Shown here: in pieces, positions 8,772-16,978 of the stretch
Numbering within the stretch: the first letter of the stretch is position 1
How the letters are laid out: each line of letters opens with the position of its first letter
Assembly (NCBI RefSeq): GCF_036014175.1
Contig: NZ_CP107917.1
Span: forward strand, 8,618,001 to 8,682,000
Direction: 5' to 3'
DNA: 64,000 nt
From: Streptomyces sp. NBC_00443
Lineage (GTDB): Bacteria > Actinomycetota > Actinomycetes > Streptomycetales > Streptomycetaceae
The notes under the pieces: generated by a model
The model's input: only the letters and a program-made list of their open reading frames with translations
What the model was told of the DNA's origin: nothing
Database searches by the model: none
Translations under genes and position numbers: made by a program

Positions 8772-9221
8772 ATGACAGCCCCGGACACCGAGAGCCTCCG
8801 CGCCCCGCGGCAGCCCGCATGGCGGACGCAGGCGCCGATCGTCGCGGTGGTGGCCCTCGGCGGGGCCATCGGCGCCACGGCCCGGTACGCGGTCTCCCTG
8901 TGGTGGCCTGCCCAGCCCGGGGGCTTCCCCTGGGCGACCTTCTGGATCAACGTCGTCGGCTGTGCCGTGATCGGCGTGCTCATGGTGATCATCACCGAGG
9001 TCCGGCCCGTCCACCGCCTCGTCCGCCCCTTCGTCGGCACCGGAGTGCTCGGCGGCTTCACCACCTTCTCCACCTACGCCGTCGACATCCGGCAGCTCGT
9101 CGACAGCGGCCACCCCCGCACCGGACTGGCCTACCTCGCCGCCACCCTGATCGCGGCACTCACGGCAGTCTGGCTGGCGACGGCGGCGACTCGCCGCGTC
9201 CTGAAACGGAGGCAGCCATGA
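8772..9221 (+). CDS. crcB: fluoride channel/exporter subunit CrcB (first copy)
   Basis: 149-aa Fluc-type membrane protein with four hydrophobic segments (VALGGAIGATARYAVS; FPWATFWINVVGCAVIGVLM; GTGVLGGFTTFSTYAV; a C-terminal helix). It keeps the GGFTTFSTY signature of the fluoride pathway and the conserved Asn in FWINVVG. Start ATG 8772 follows AGGAG at 8757-8761. The gene overlaps DUF190 by ATGA. With the second crcB at 9562 it probably forms a heteromeric dual-topology channel that lets cytoplasmic fluoride out. Controlled by the riboswitch upstream. Confidence 0.95.
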   Translation: MTAPDTESLRAPRQPAWRTQAPIVAVVALGGAIGATARYAVSLWWPAQPGGFPWATFWINVVGCAVIGVLMVIITEVRPVHRLVRPFVGTGVLGGFTTFSTYAVDIRQLVDSGHPRTGLAYLAATLIAALTAVWLATAATRRVLKRRQP

Positions 9222-9565
9222 CCGGACCGACCGGCGGCGCCCTGCGCCTGACAGTCTTCGTCGGCGAGCACGACAACTGGCACCACAAGCCCCTCTACTC
9301 GGAGATCGTGCACCGCGCCCACGCGGCCGGTCTCGCGGGCGCCAGCGTCTTCCGCGGCATCGAGGGCTTCGGCGCCTCCTCACTGATCCACACCTCACGG
9401 CTGCTGTCCCTGAGCGAGGACCTGCCGGTCGCGATCGTGATCGTCGACACCGAGGAGCGCGTGCGGGCCTTCCTGCCGCAGCTCGACGAACTCGTCACCG
9501 AAGGGCTCGTCACCCTCGACGCCTGCGAGGTCATCCGGTACACGGAAGGTAAGAAGTCGCCGTGA
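9218..9565 (+). CDS. DUF190 family protein
   Basis: 115-aa soluble protein with the DUF190 pattern: LRLTVFVGEHDNWHHKPLYS, AHAAGLAGASVFRGIEGFG and LPVAIVIVDTEERVRAFLP. The fold is PII/GlnB-like (established for the family), suggesting a trimeric, possibly nucleotide-sensing partner. It overlaps the preceding crcB (ATGA) and the following crcB (GTGA), so all three are cotranslated in similar amounts. A role as regulator of the fluoride channel is inferred from this conserved sandwich and is not proven by sequence. Confidence 0.92.
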   Translation: MTGPTGGALRLTVFVGEHDNWHHKPLYSEIVHRAHAAGLAGASVFRGIEGFGASSLIHTSRLLSLSEDLPVAIVIVDTEERVRAFLPQLDELVTEGLVTLDACEVIRYTEGKKSP

Positions 9566-9936
9566 ACTGGCTCCTGGTGATCGCGGGCGCCGTCGTAGGC
9601 GCGCCGCTGCGCTATCTCACCGACCGGGCGGTGCAGTCCCGGCACGACTCGGTGTTCCCCTGGGGCACCTTCGTCGTCAACGTCAGCGGCTGCCTGGTCC
9701 TCGGCCTGCTCGCCGGCGCCGCGGCCGAGGGCGCCGCGAGTTCCCACCTCCAGCTGCTGCTCGGTACCGGGCTCTGCGGGGCCCTGACCACGTACTCGAC
9801 CTTCTCGTACGAGACCCTGCGGCTGACGGAGACGGGGGCCGGGCTCTACGCCGCCGTCAACGTCGTGGGGAGTGTGATCGCGGGCCTCGGAGCGGCGTTC
9901 GCGGGCGTGGCGATCGCCCAGGCGATGTGGGGCTAG
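9562..9936 (+). CDS. crcB: fluoride channel/exporter subunit CrcB (second copy)
   Basis: 124-aa four-helix membrane protein, starting GTG 9562 in a GTGA overlap with DUF190. It has the Asn-containing helix (FPWGTFVVNVSGCLVLGLLAG) and the signature GLCGALTTYSTFS, a variant of the GGFTTFSTY box of the first copy. Such paired, shorter CrcB proteins usually insert in opposite orientation to form a heterodimer. Last gene of the riboswitch-controlled unit; 94 bp separate it from uppP. Confidence 0.95.
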   Translation: MNWLLVIAGAVVGAPLRYLTDRAVQSRHDSVFPWGTFVVNVSGCLVLGLLAGAAAEGAASSHLQLLLGTGLCGALTTYSTFSYETLRLTETGAGLYAAVNVVGSVIAGLGAAFAGVAIAQAMWG

Positions 9937-10030
9937 GCGACGACACCGCCGCTGTAAGCGCAGGAACCACACCCGCACCTGGTAGGACAGTGCGCGCCAC
10001 TGCTGTCCCACCGACCCCGGACTGGATCCC

Positions 10031-10870
10031 ATGAGCGCCATCAGCGTCGGTCAGGCCGTTCTCCTCGGAGCCATCGAGGGGGTGACCGAGTTCCTGCCCG
10101 TGTCCTCGACCGGGCATCTGAAGATCGCCGAGGGGCTCATGGGCATCCCCGTCGACGACGACGCGGTCATCGGGTTCTCGGCCGTCATCCAGGTCGGCGC
10201 GATCGCCGCCGTGCTCGTGTACTTCTACAAGGACATCGTGCGGATCGTCTCCGCATGGCTGCGCGGGCTGCGGGACAAGGAGGAGCGGTACCACCACGAC
10301 TACCAGTTCGCCTGGTGGGTGATCTGCGCGACGATCCCGATCATCGTCGTGGGCCTGGCCGCCAAGCCGCTCATCAAAGGACCGCTCGCCTCCCTGTGGG
10401 TGGTCGCCGGCTCCCTGATCGTCGGCAGTGGCGTGATGTGGGCCGCGGACCGGACGGGCCGGCACAAGCGAGGGGAGGACGACACCTCGTTCAAGGACGC
10501 GATGCTCGTCGGCAGCTCCCAGATCCTGGCCCTGCTCTTCCCGGGCTTCTCGCGTTCCGGCGCCACGATGTCCACCGCGCTCATGCTCGACCTGGACCGG
10601 GTCGCCGCCACCAGGCTGTCCTTCTTCCTCGGCATCCCGGCCCTCACCGGCGCCGGAATCTACGAGCTGAAGGACGCCCTCGGCGCGACGGGCACGAGCG
10701 CGCTGCCCCTGGCCGTCGGCACCGCCGTCTCCTTCGTCGTCGCCTACGCCTCCATCGCCTGGCTGCTGAGGTTCGTCGCCAAGCACTCCTTCAACGCCTT
10801 CGTGATCTACCGGATCGTGGTCGGGCTGCTGCTCTTCGGGCTCTTGGGTGCGGGTGTGATCAACAGCTGA
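10031..10870 (+). CDS. uppP: undecaprenyl-diphosphatase
   Basis: 279-aa polytopic membrane enzyme that dephosphorylates undecaprenyl pyrophosphate to recycle the lipid carrier for peptidoglycan synthesis; overexpression gives bacitracin tolerance in other bacteria. Both catalytic blocks are intact: EGVTEFLPVSSTGH with E16 and E20, and PGFSRSGAT with R175. Length fits the BacA/UppP family (about 265-290). Streptomyces usually carry more than one uppP, so essentiality is uncertain. No operon partner is obvious; the gap to the fluoride genes is 94 bp. Confidence 0.96.
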   Translation: MSAISVGQAVLLGAIEGVTEFLPVSSTGHLKIAEGLMGIPVDDDAVIGFSAVIQVGAIAAVLVYFYKDIVRIVSAWLRGLRDKEERYHHDYQFAWWVICATIPIIVVGLAAKPLIKGPLASLWVVAGSLIVGSGVMWAADRTGRHKRGEDDTSFKDAMLVGSSQILALLFPGFSRSGATMSTALMLDLDRVAATRLSFFLGIPALTGAGIYELKDALGATGTSALPLAVGTAVSFVVAYASIAWLLRFVAKHSFNAFVIYRIVVGLLLFGLLGAGVINS

Positions 10871-10956
10871 CACGGGCGCCCGCCAGTCGGCCGGCCGGGC
10901 GGTTCCCGGTCGGCGTCGCGTGTTCACACCCGGTGAACCTCACCCACCTGCTCCCC

Positions 10957-10986
10957 TTGACACCACCCACACCTCACCCGGAGTAT
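10957..10986 (+). promoter_or_regulatory. promoter of the FCD regulator, possibly leaderless
   Basis: Consensus -35 TTGACA (10957-10962), 18-nt spacer, -10-like GAGTAT (10981-10986). The expected transcription start falls at or next to the GTG start at 10994, implying a leaderless mRNA. An inverted repeat GTTCAC/GTGAAC (10922-10927, 10933-10938) lies upstream and could be an operator. Confidence 0.5.
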
Positions 10987-10993
10987 CACTCCC

Positions 10994-11725
10994 GTGAACC
11001 TGTCAGACAGCCGGACAGCCGGACAGCCGCCGAGGCGGGTCAGCGCCATGGAAGCGGTCCTTGCGCACCTTCGCAGTGCCATCGAGCGCGGCGAGTACGC
11101 CATCGGGGACAAACTCCCCTCCGAGGCGGAGCTCTGCCGCAGCCTGGAGATCAGCCGGCCCGTGCTGCGCGAGGCCCTCAGGGCCCTGCAGACCATGGGC
11201 CTGACCGTCTCCAAGACCGGCAAGGGCACCTTCGTCGTCGCCAGCGCGGTCGAGGACCCGACCTTCGGCGACTACGCGGCCAGCGACCTGCTGGAGGTGC
11301 GCCGGCACGTCGAGATCCCGGTCGCCGGATACGCGGCAGTGCGCCGCACCCCGGAGAACCTCGACCACCTGGCTCACCTGCTCGACCGTATGGAGCGGGA
11401 GACGGACACCACCGCGTGGGTCGCGATGGACACCCTCTTCCACCTGGCCGTGGCCGAGGCCGCCCAGAACCCGGTCTTCCGCCGGGTCATCGAGGAGATC
11501 CGCGACGCACTGGCGCGTCAGTCGGCCTTCCTCAACGAGCTGGGCGGCCGGCGCGAGCAGTCCAACCGCGAGCACCGGGCCATCGTCGAGGCGCTGATCG
11601 ACGGTTCCGAACTCGACGCCACCGATGCCATGGCCCACCACCTGGACCGCGTCGAGACGACCCTCACCGACATCGTGCGCCCCGCGCGCACGGACAGCAC
11701 CACGGAAGGCGGACCCGAGGCGTGA
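10994..11725 (+). CDS. FadR-type (GntR/FCD) transcriptional regulator
   Basis: 243-aa regulator. Residues about 15-80 form a GntR winged helix (IGDKLPSEAELCRSLEISRPVLREALRALQTMGLTVSKTGKGTFV). The rest is an FCD ligand domain with the metal-binding His pattern (FHLAVAEAAQNPVF; REHRAIVEAL; AMAHHLDRV). GTG 10994 is directly downstream of a promoter. The stop overlaps the permease GTG, so it heads the operon with permease and asparaginase and likely controls amide or dicarboxylate amino-acid use. Effector unknown; aspartate, asparagine or fumarate are plausible. Confidence 0.93.
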   Translation: MNLSDSRTAGQPPRRVSAMEAVLAHLRSAIERGEYAIGDKLPSEAELCRSLEISRPVLREALRALQTMGLTVSKTGKGTFVVASAVEDPTFGDYAASDLLEVRRHVEIPVAGYAAVRRTPENLDHLAHLLDRMERETDTTAWVAMDTLFHLAVAEAAQNPVFRRVIEEIRDALARQSAFLNELGGRREQSNREHRAIVEALIDGSELDATDAMAHHLDRVETTLTDIVRPARTDSTTEGGPEA

Positions 11726-13161
11726 GTGAGCAGTCCCTGCACGAGGGCGTGCAGAAACGTTCCGTCCATGTCGACGCCGGAGACGCCGGCTACAGCAAGT
11801 CCCTGAAGTCGCGGCACGTCAACATGATCGCCATCGGCGGAGCCATCGGCACCGGCCTGTTCCTCGGCGCCGGCGGCCGTCTCGCCGACGCCGGGCCGTC
11901 TCTGTTCATCGCCTACGCGGTCTGCGGCGTCTTCGCCTTCCTCGTCGTGCGCGCCCTCGGCGAACTCGTTCTGTACCGGCCGTCCTCCGGCGCCTTCGTG
12001 TCGTACGCCCGGGAGTTCATGGGCGAGAAGGGCGCGTACACCGCGGGCTGGATGTACTTCCTGAACTGGGCGACCACCGGCATCGCCGACATCACCGCGG
12101 TGGCGACGTACACGCACTACTGGGGCATGTTCTCCGACATCCCGCAGTGGGTGATCGCACTGATCGCCCTCGCGGTCGTCCTCACCGTGAACCTGATCTC
12201 GGTGAAGATCTTCGGCGAGCTGGAGTTCTGGTTCGCGATCATCAAGGTCGGCGCGCTCGTCGTCTTCATGTGCATCGGCATCTTCCTGCTGGTGACCCAG
12301 CAGCCGGTGGACGGCCACACCCCCGGCCCGTCCCTGATCACCGACCATGGCGGCCTCTTCCCCAGCGGCCTGCTGCCGATGCTGCTGATCGTCCAGGGCG
12401 TCGTCTTCGCCTACGCCTCCGTCGAGCTGGTCGGCGTCGCCGCCGGTGAGACCGAGAACCCCGAGAAGATCATGCCGAAGGCGATCAACTCGATCATGTG
12501 GCGCGTGGGCCTCTTCTACGTCGGCTCCGTCCTCCTGCTCTCGATGCTGCTGCCCTGGTCGTCGTACAAGGCGGGCGAGAGCCCCTTCGTCACCGTGCTG
12601 TCCAACATCGGCATCCCGGCGGCCGGCGGCGTCATGAACCTGGTCGTGATGACCGCGGCCATGTCCTCGCTCAACTCCGGCCTGTACTCCACCGGCCGCA
12701 TCCTGCGCTCCATGGCCATGTCCGGCTCCGCCCCGAAGTTCACCTCGGTGATGAGCCGCAGCCAGGTGCCGTACGGCGGCATCCTGCTGACCAGCGGTAT
12801 CTGTGTCCTGGGCGTCGGACTCAACTTCGTCGTCCCGGCCGATGCGTTCGAGATCGTGCTGAACTTCGCCGCGATCGGCATCCTCGCCACCTGGGGCATG
12901 ATCATGATCTGTCACCTGCTCTTCTGGCAGAAGACCCAGAAGGGCGAACTCGACCGGCCTGGCTACCGACTGCCGGGCTCCCCCTGGACCGAACTCGTGA
13001 CGCTGGCGTTCCTCGCCTGCGTCCTGGTCCTCATGTACGCCGACGGAGGCGCCGGCCGCACCACCGTGCTGTGCCTGCCGTTGATCGTCGCAGCGCTGGT
13101 CGCCGGCTGGTACGCCATCCGCGGCCGTGTCGCCCGCACCGCCACCAAGACCGACGCGTGA
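11722..13161 (+). CDS. amino-acid permease, probably L-asparagine transporter (AnsP-like)
   Basis: 479-aa APC-superfamily permease with about 12 membrane helices. The first helix has the AAT-family signature KSLKSRHVNMIAIGGAIGTG. GTG 11722 overlaps the regulator stop (GTGA). Specificity for asparagine is inferred mainly from the next genes, asparaginase and aspartase; the AAT family also includes histidine, proline, GABA and aromatic permeases. The N-terminus SEQSLHEGVQKRSVHVDAGDAGY is cytosolic and charged. Confidence 0.92.
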   Translation: MSEQSLHEGVQKRSVHVDAGDAGYSKSLKSRHVNMIAIGGAIGTGLFLGAGGRLADAGPSLFIAYAVCGVFAFLVVRALGELVLYRPSSGAFVSYAREFMGEKGAYTAGWMYFLNWATTGIADITAVATYTHYWGMFSDIPQWVIALIALAVVLTVNLISVKIFGELEFWFAIIKVGALVVFMCIGIFLLVTQQPVDGHTPGPSLITDHGGLFPSGLLPMLLIVQGVVFAYASVELVGVAAGETENPEKIMPKAINSIMWRVGLFYVGSVLLLSMLLPWSSYKAGESPFVTVLSNIGIPAAGGVMNLVVMTAAMSSLNSGLYSTGRILRSMAMSGSAPKFTSVMSRSQVPYGGILLTSGICVLGVGLNFVVPADAFEIVLNFAAIGILATWGMIMICHLLFWQKTQKGELDRPGYRLPGSPWTELVTLAFLACVLVLMYADGGAGRTTVLCLPLIVAALVAGWYAIRGRVARTATKTDA

Positions 13162-13210
13162 GACCCGTGTCGGTCGACAAACCCTCATCGACCCACGAAA
13201 CCAGGCAGTG

Positions 13211-14227
13211 ATGTACAGCAGCTCCATGGCGGACGCACCCCTTGTCCGCGAACCCCTCCACGCCCCCGTCGCCCACCTCATACGCGGCGGAATGATCGAA
13301 GGCACCCACTACGGCTCCGTCGTCGTCCTCGGCGCCGACGGCAAGGTGGATTTCCAGCTCGGTGACATCGAGGCCGCCTTCTACCCACGCTCCGCGCTCA
13401 AGCCCGTCCAGGCCGTCGCCATGGTCCGGGCCGGGCTCCCGCTCGACGGCGAGCTCCTCTCGCTCACCGCGGCGAGCCACTCCGGCGAGGAACGCCACCT
13501 CGCCGGAACCCGGCGCATCCTCGAACTCGCCGGGCTCACCGAGGACCACCTGCGCAACGTCCCTGACATGCCGTTCGACCCGGTCGTCCGGGACGCCTGG
13601 GTGCGGGAGGGCCGCCTGCCCTCCCGGCTCGCCCAGAACTGCTCCGGCAAGCACGCGGCGATGCTGTACACCTGCGCGCTCAACGGCTGGTCCCTGGACG
13701 ACTACCTCGACCCCGGTCACCCCCTTCAGCAGGCCATCGCGGAGATCGTCGAGGACCTCACCGGGCAGCGGATCGCACGGGTGACCGTCGACGGGTGCGG
13801 GGCGCCGCTGTTCTCCGTGTCGCTCCATGGGCTCGCCCGCGCGGCCGCTCGTATCACCACCGCGGTGCCGGGCACGCCGGAGGCGCGGGTCGCCGACGCG
13901 ATGCGTGAGCATGCGGAGATGGCCTCCGGCACCGGGCGGGACGTGGCCTCGTTGATGCGGGCCGTGCCGGGGCTGCTGGCCAAGGACGGGTTCGAGGGCG
14001 TTCAGGTCGCTGCGCTGGCGGACGGGCGGGCCGTCGCGGTGAAGATCGCCGACGGGGCGAACCGGGCGCGGGTGCCGGTTGCCGCGGCGGCGCTTGAGTG
14101 GGCCGGGGTGGACCCCGACCTGCTCACCGAATTCCGGGGCGAGGCCCTCTTGGGCGGTGGCCGGGAGGTCGGGTGTGTGCGGCCCGTTCGTTCGCTGGAG
14201 CCGGTTGTTGTTTCGGCTTGCGCCTAG
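13211..14227 (+). CDS. L-asparaginase (AnsA/rhizobial type II family)
   Basis: 338-aa asparaginase of the family found in Rhizobium etli and actinobacteria (Pfam asparaginase_II), unrelated to E. coli AnsB. It hydrolyses asparagine to aspartate and ammonia. Blocks seen: RGGMIEGTHYGSVVVL, FYPRSALKPVQAVAMV (the SxxK-type pair), NCSGKHAAMLYTC and VDGCGAPLFSVSL. No signal peptide, so cytoplasmic. I chose ATG 13211 because the family similarity begins soon after; ATG 13226 is also possible. It starts 49 bp after the permease stop and should be cotranscribed with it. Confidence 0.93.
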   Translation: MYSSSMADAPLVREPLHAPVAHLIRGGMIEGTHYGSVVVLGADGKVDFQLGDIEAAFYPRSALKPVQAVAMVRAGLPLDGELLSLTAASHSGEERHLAGTRRILELAGLTEDHLRNVPDMPFDPVVRDAWVREGRLPSRLAQNCSGKHAAMLYTCALNGWSLDDYLDPGHPLQQAIAEIVEDLTGQRIARVTVDGCGAPLFSVSLHGLARAAARITTAVPGTPEARVADAMREHAEMASGTGRDVASLMRAVPGLLAKDGFEGVQVAALADGRAVAVKIADGANRARVPVAAAALEWAGVDPDLLTEFRGEALLGGGREVGCVRPVRSLEPVVVSACA

Positions 14228-14255
14228 TGATCCCAGCGGACATGTCGTTCCGTGA

Positions 14256-14334
14256 CTGCGGGCCGTTTGCGGCTGGTCGCGCCCACGCGGCGGTAGCCGC
14301 AAATCGAAAACGCCCCGCGCCCCTTGCAGGGGCG
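14256..14334 (-). repeat. Streptomyces-type dispersed intergenic repeat, long copy
   Basis: Lies 28 bp after the asparaginase stop. The core GCCCCTTGCAGGGGC (14319-14333) is a 6-bp stem with a tiny loop; on the minus strand it continues through GCGCGGGG and GCGGC-TACC-GCCGC to GCGCGACCAGCC. A short copy sharing the core and GCGCGACCAGCC is at 16786-16845. It may act as a terminator or mRNA 3' element. That this sequence family recurs widely in Streptomyces is from my general knowledge. Confidence 0.7.
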
Positions 14335-14371
14335 CATCACCTACGTACCTAAGAAAGAGACCCTCACTCTC

Positions 14372-15781
14372 ATGACCGCCACCGTCCGCAGTGAGCACGA
14401 CCTGCTCGGCGACCGTGACATCCCCGCCGATGCCTACTGGGGCGTGCACACCCTGCGCGCCACCGAGAACTTCCCCATCACCGGGACGCCGATCTCCGCC
14501 TACCCCCACCTCATCGACGCCCTCGCCGCCGTCAAGGAGGCCGCCGCCCTCGCCAACGAGGAGCTCGGGCTGCTGGAGGGCAAGAAGGCCGCTGCCATCG
14601 TCGCCGCCTGTCGGGAGATCCGGTCCGGCAAACTGCACGACCAGTTCGTCGTCGACGTCATCCAGGGCGGCGCCGGCACGTCGACCAACATGAACGCCAA
14701 CGAGGTCGTCGCCAACCGGGCGTTGGAGCTGCTGGGGTTCGAGAAGGGGCAGTACCAGCACCTGCACCCCAACGAGGACGTCAACCTCGGCCAGTCGACC
14801 AACGACGTCTACCCGACCGCCGTCAAGATCGCGACGGTGTTCGCGGTGCGCGGGCTGCTCAAGGCGATGGCTGTACTCCAGGACGCTTTCGCCCGAAAGG
14901 CCGTCGAATTCCGCGACGTGCTCAAGATGGGCCGTACGCAGTTGCAGGACGCGGTGCCCATGACGCTCGGTCAGGAGTTCTCCGCGTATGCCGTCATGAT
15001 CGACGAGGACCGGTCCCGTCTTGCCGAGGCGGTCGAGCTGATCCATGAGATCAACCTGGGTGCGACGGCCATCGGTACCGGGCTGAACGCCCACGCCGGG
15101 TACGCCGAGTCGGCCCGCCGCCACCTCGCCGGGATCACCGGGCTCCAACTGGTCACCGCGGCCAACCTGGTCGAGGCGACCCAGGACTGCGGCGCGTTCG
15201 TCCAGATGTCCGGCGTCCTCAAGCGCATCGCCGTCAAGCTCAGCAAGAGCTGCAACGATCTGCGGCTGCTGTCGTCCGGTCCGCGTGCGGGTCTGGGCGA
15301 GATCAACCTGCCTCCGGTGCAGGCCGGTTCGTCGATCATGCCCGGCAAGGTCAACCCGGTGATCCCCGAGGTCGTCAACCAGGTCGCCTTCGAGGTGATC
15401 GGCAACGACGTCGCCATCACCATGGCCGCCGAGGCCGGACAGCTCCAGCTCAACGCCTTCGAGCCGATCATCCTGCACTCCCTGTCGGAGTCCATCACCC
15501 ATCTGCGGGCCGCCTGTCTGACCCTCGCCGAGCGCTGCGTGGACGGCATCACCGCCAACACCGAGGCCCTGCGCCGGACCGTGGAGAACTCCATCGGCCT
15601 GGTCACCGCCCTGAACCCGCACATCGGCTACACGGCCGCCACCGACATCGCCAAGGAGGCCCTCGTCAGCGGCCGCGGCGTCGCCGAACTCGTCCTGGAG
15701 AAGGGCCTGTTGCCCGCCGAGACCCTCGCCGACCTGCTCCGCCCGGAGATCGTCGCGGGCAGCGGCCAGGCCCTGGCCTGA
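14372..15781 (+). CDS. aspA: aspartate ammonia-lyase
   Basis: 469-aa aspartase/fumarase superfamily enzyme converting aspartate to fumarate and ammonia. The superfamily signature GSSIMPGKVNPVIPEVV carries the catalytic Ser on the flexible loop. Other conserved blocks are TSTNMNANEVVANRALE and PNEDVNLGQSTNDVYPTA. Class II fumarase is the main alternative; the GAGTSTNMNANEV context, length and asparaginase neighbour favour aspartase. ATG 14372 was chosen over an in-frame ATG at 14324 that lies inside the intergenic repeat. A weak SD (GAAAGAGA) precedes it. Confidence 0.93.
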   Translation: MTATVRSEHDLLGDRDIPADAYWGVHTLRATENFPITGTPISAYPHLIDALAAVKEAAALANEELGLLEGKKAAAIVAACREIRSGKLHDQFVVDVIQGGAGTSTNMNANEVVANRALELLGFEKGQYQHLHPNEDVNLGQSTNDVYPTAVKIATVFAVRGLLKAMAVLQDAFARKAVEFRDVLKMGRTQLQDAVPMTLGQEFSAYAVMIDEDRSRLAEAVELIHEINLGATAIGTGLNAHAGYAESARRHLAGITGLQLVTAANLVEATQDCGAFVQMSGVLKRIAVKLSKSCNDLRLLSSGPRAGLGEINLPPVQAGSSIMPGKVNPVIPEVVNQVAFEVIGNDVAITMAAEAGQLQLNAFEPIILHSLSESITHLRAACLTLAERCVDGITANTEALRRTVENSIGLVTALNPHIGYTAATDIAKEALVSGRGVAELVLEKGLLPAETLADLLRPEIVAGSGQALA

Positions 15782-15828
15782 ACCGGCCGCAGACCGCTGA
15801 AGCGCAGCCGGACCGGCAGGGAGGCACA

Positions 15829-16770
15829 ATGGTGATCATGGCAGCGTCGACGTCGTCACTGACCTTCCAGCCGATCCTGGAGCGCATCGCGGAGGAGATC
15901 GGGCGGACCCCCGGCCGCGGCCGGCCCGCCGACTACATCCCGGCGCTCGCGGCCTGCGACCCGCGCAGCTTCGGCATGGCCGTCGCGGAACGCGACGGCA
16001 CGGTGTACGGCGTGGGGGACTGGCGCGAGCCGTTCTCCACGCAGTCCATCACCAAGGTCTTCACCCTCGCCCTCGACCTGGCACGGGAGGGCGACGAACT
16101 CTGGGAGCACGTGGGTCGCGAGCCCTCCGGCAACCCCTTCAACTCCCTGATCCAGCTGGAGTACGAGAACGGCATCCCCCGCAACCCGTTCATCAACGCC
16201 GGCGCCCTCGTCGTCACCGACCGACTCCAGACCCGTACCGGAGACGCGGCGGGCGAACTCCTGGCCTTCCTGCGCGCCGAGAGCGGCAACCCCACCCTGG
16301 ACTTCGACAGGGACATCGCCGCCTCCGAGTCCACGCACGGCGACCGCAACGCCGCCCTCGGCCACTTCATGGCGTCGTACGGCAACATCGACAACCCCGT
16401 GCCGGTCCTGCTCGACCAGTACTTCCGCCAGTGCTCCGTCACGGCGTCCTGCGCCGACCTCGCCCTGGCCACCACCTTCCTGGCCCGCCATGGCGTCCGC
16501 GCCGACGGCACCCGACTGCTCACCCGCAGCCAGGCCAAACAGGTCAACGCGGTCATGCTGACCTGCGGGACGTACGACGCGGCGGGCGAATTCGCGTACC
16601 GGGTGGGCCTGCCCGGCAAGAGCGGAGTGGGCGGCGGCATCATCGCGGTGGTGCCGGGGCGGTGCACGTTGTGCGTGTGGAGCCCGGGCCTGGATGAACG
16701 GGGCAATTCGGTGGCAGGGGTGGCGGCTCTGGACAGATTCACCACCTTGACGGGCCTGTCGGTGTTCTAG
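15829..16770 (+). CDS. glsA: glutaminase
   Basis: 313-aa serine-dependent beta-lactamase-fold glutaminase making glutamate and ammonia from glutamine. The catalytic pair is S73 and K76 in FSTQSITKVF. Other family blocks are GREPSGNPFNSLIQLE, NPFINAGALVV and GLPGKSGVGGGIIAVVPG. GGGAGG at 15819-15824 precedes ATG 15829; GTG 15832 or ATG 15838 are alternative starts. It extends the amide-nitrogen catabolic series. A repeat hairpin follows 16 bp after the stop. Confidence 0.95.
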   Translation: MVIMAASTSSLTFQPILERIAEEIGRTPGRGRPADYIPALAACDPRSFGMAVAERDGTVYGVGDWREPFSTQSITKVFTLALDLAREGDELWEHVGREPSGNPFNSLIQLEYENGIPRNPFINAGALVVTDRLQTRTGDAAGELLAFLRAESGNPTLDFDRDIAASESTHGDRNAALGHFMASYGNIDNPVPVLLDQYFRQCSVTASCADLALATTFLARHGVRADGTRLLTRSQAKQVNAVMLTCGTYDAAGEFAYRVGLPGKSGVGGGIIAVVPGRCTLCVWSPGLDERGNSVAGVAALDRFTTLTGLSVF

Positions 16771-16785
16771 AAGGGGCCGTTGTGA

Positions 16786-16845
16786 CGCCCCTGCAAGGGG
16801 CGCGGGGAACTGCGCGACCAGCCACAACGCTCCCGCTGTCTGCAA
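16786..16845 (+). repeat. Streptomyces-type dispersed intergenic repeat, short copy
   Basis: Begins 16 bp after the glutaminase stop with the palindrome GCCCCTGCAAGGGGC (16787-16801), then GCGCGGGG, AACTGCGCGACCAGCC and related sequence. The first 22 nt are identical to the copy at 14256-14334 read on the minus strand. Like that copy it sits just past a stop codon, consistent with a terminator or mRNA-stability role. Confidence 0.7.
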
Positions 16846-16978
16846 TCCACCTCACCAGGCAGACGCGTCGCAGTCTTCAACACACGGCCACAATCGATCA
16901 CCGGCCGGTCATACCCCGGCTTCCCCCCGGAGGGCACCGCGTCAACTTCCGGCCACCCCGCGTTGACACCCTGACCGA

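Noticed and set aside
11913..13305. Additional minus-strand genes opposite the permease
   Set aside because: These frames are complementary shadows of the permease and asparaginase genes, with His/Asp/Gly-rich nonsense translations.
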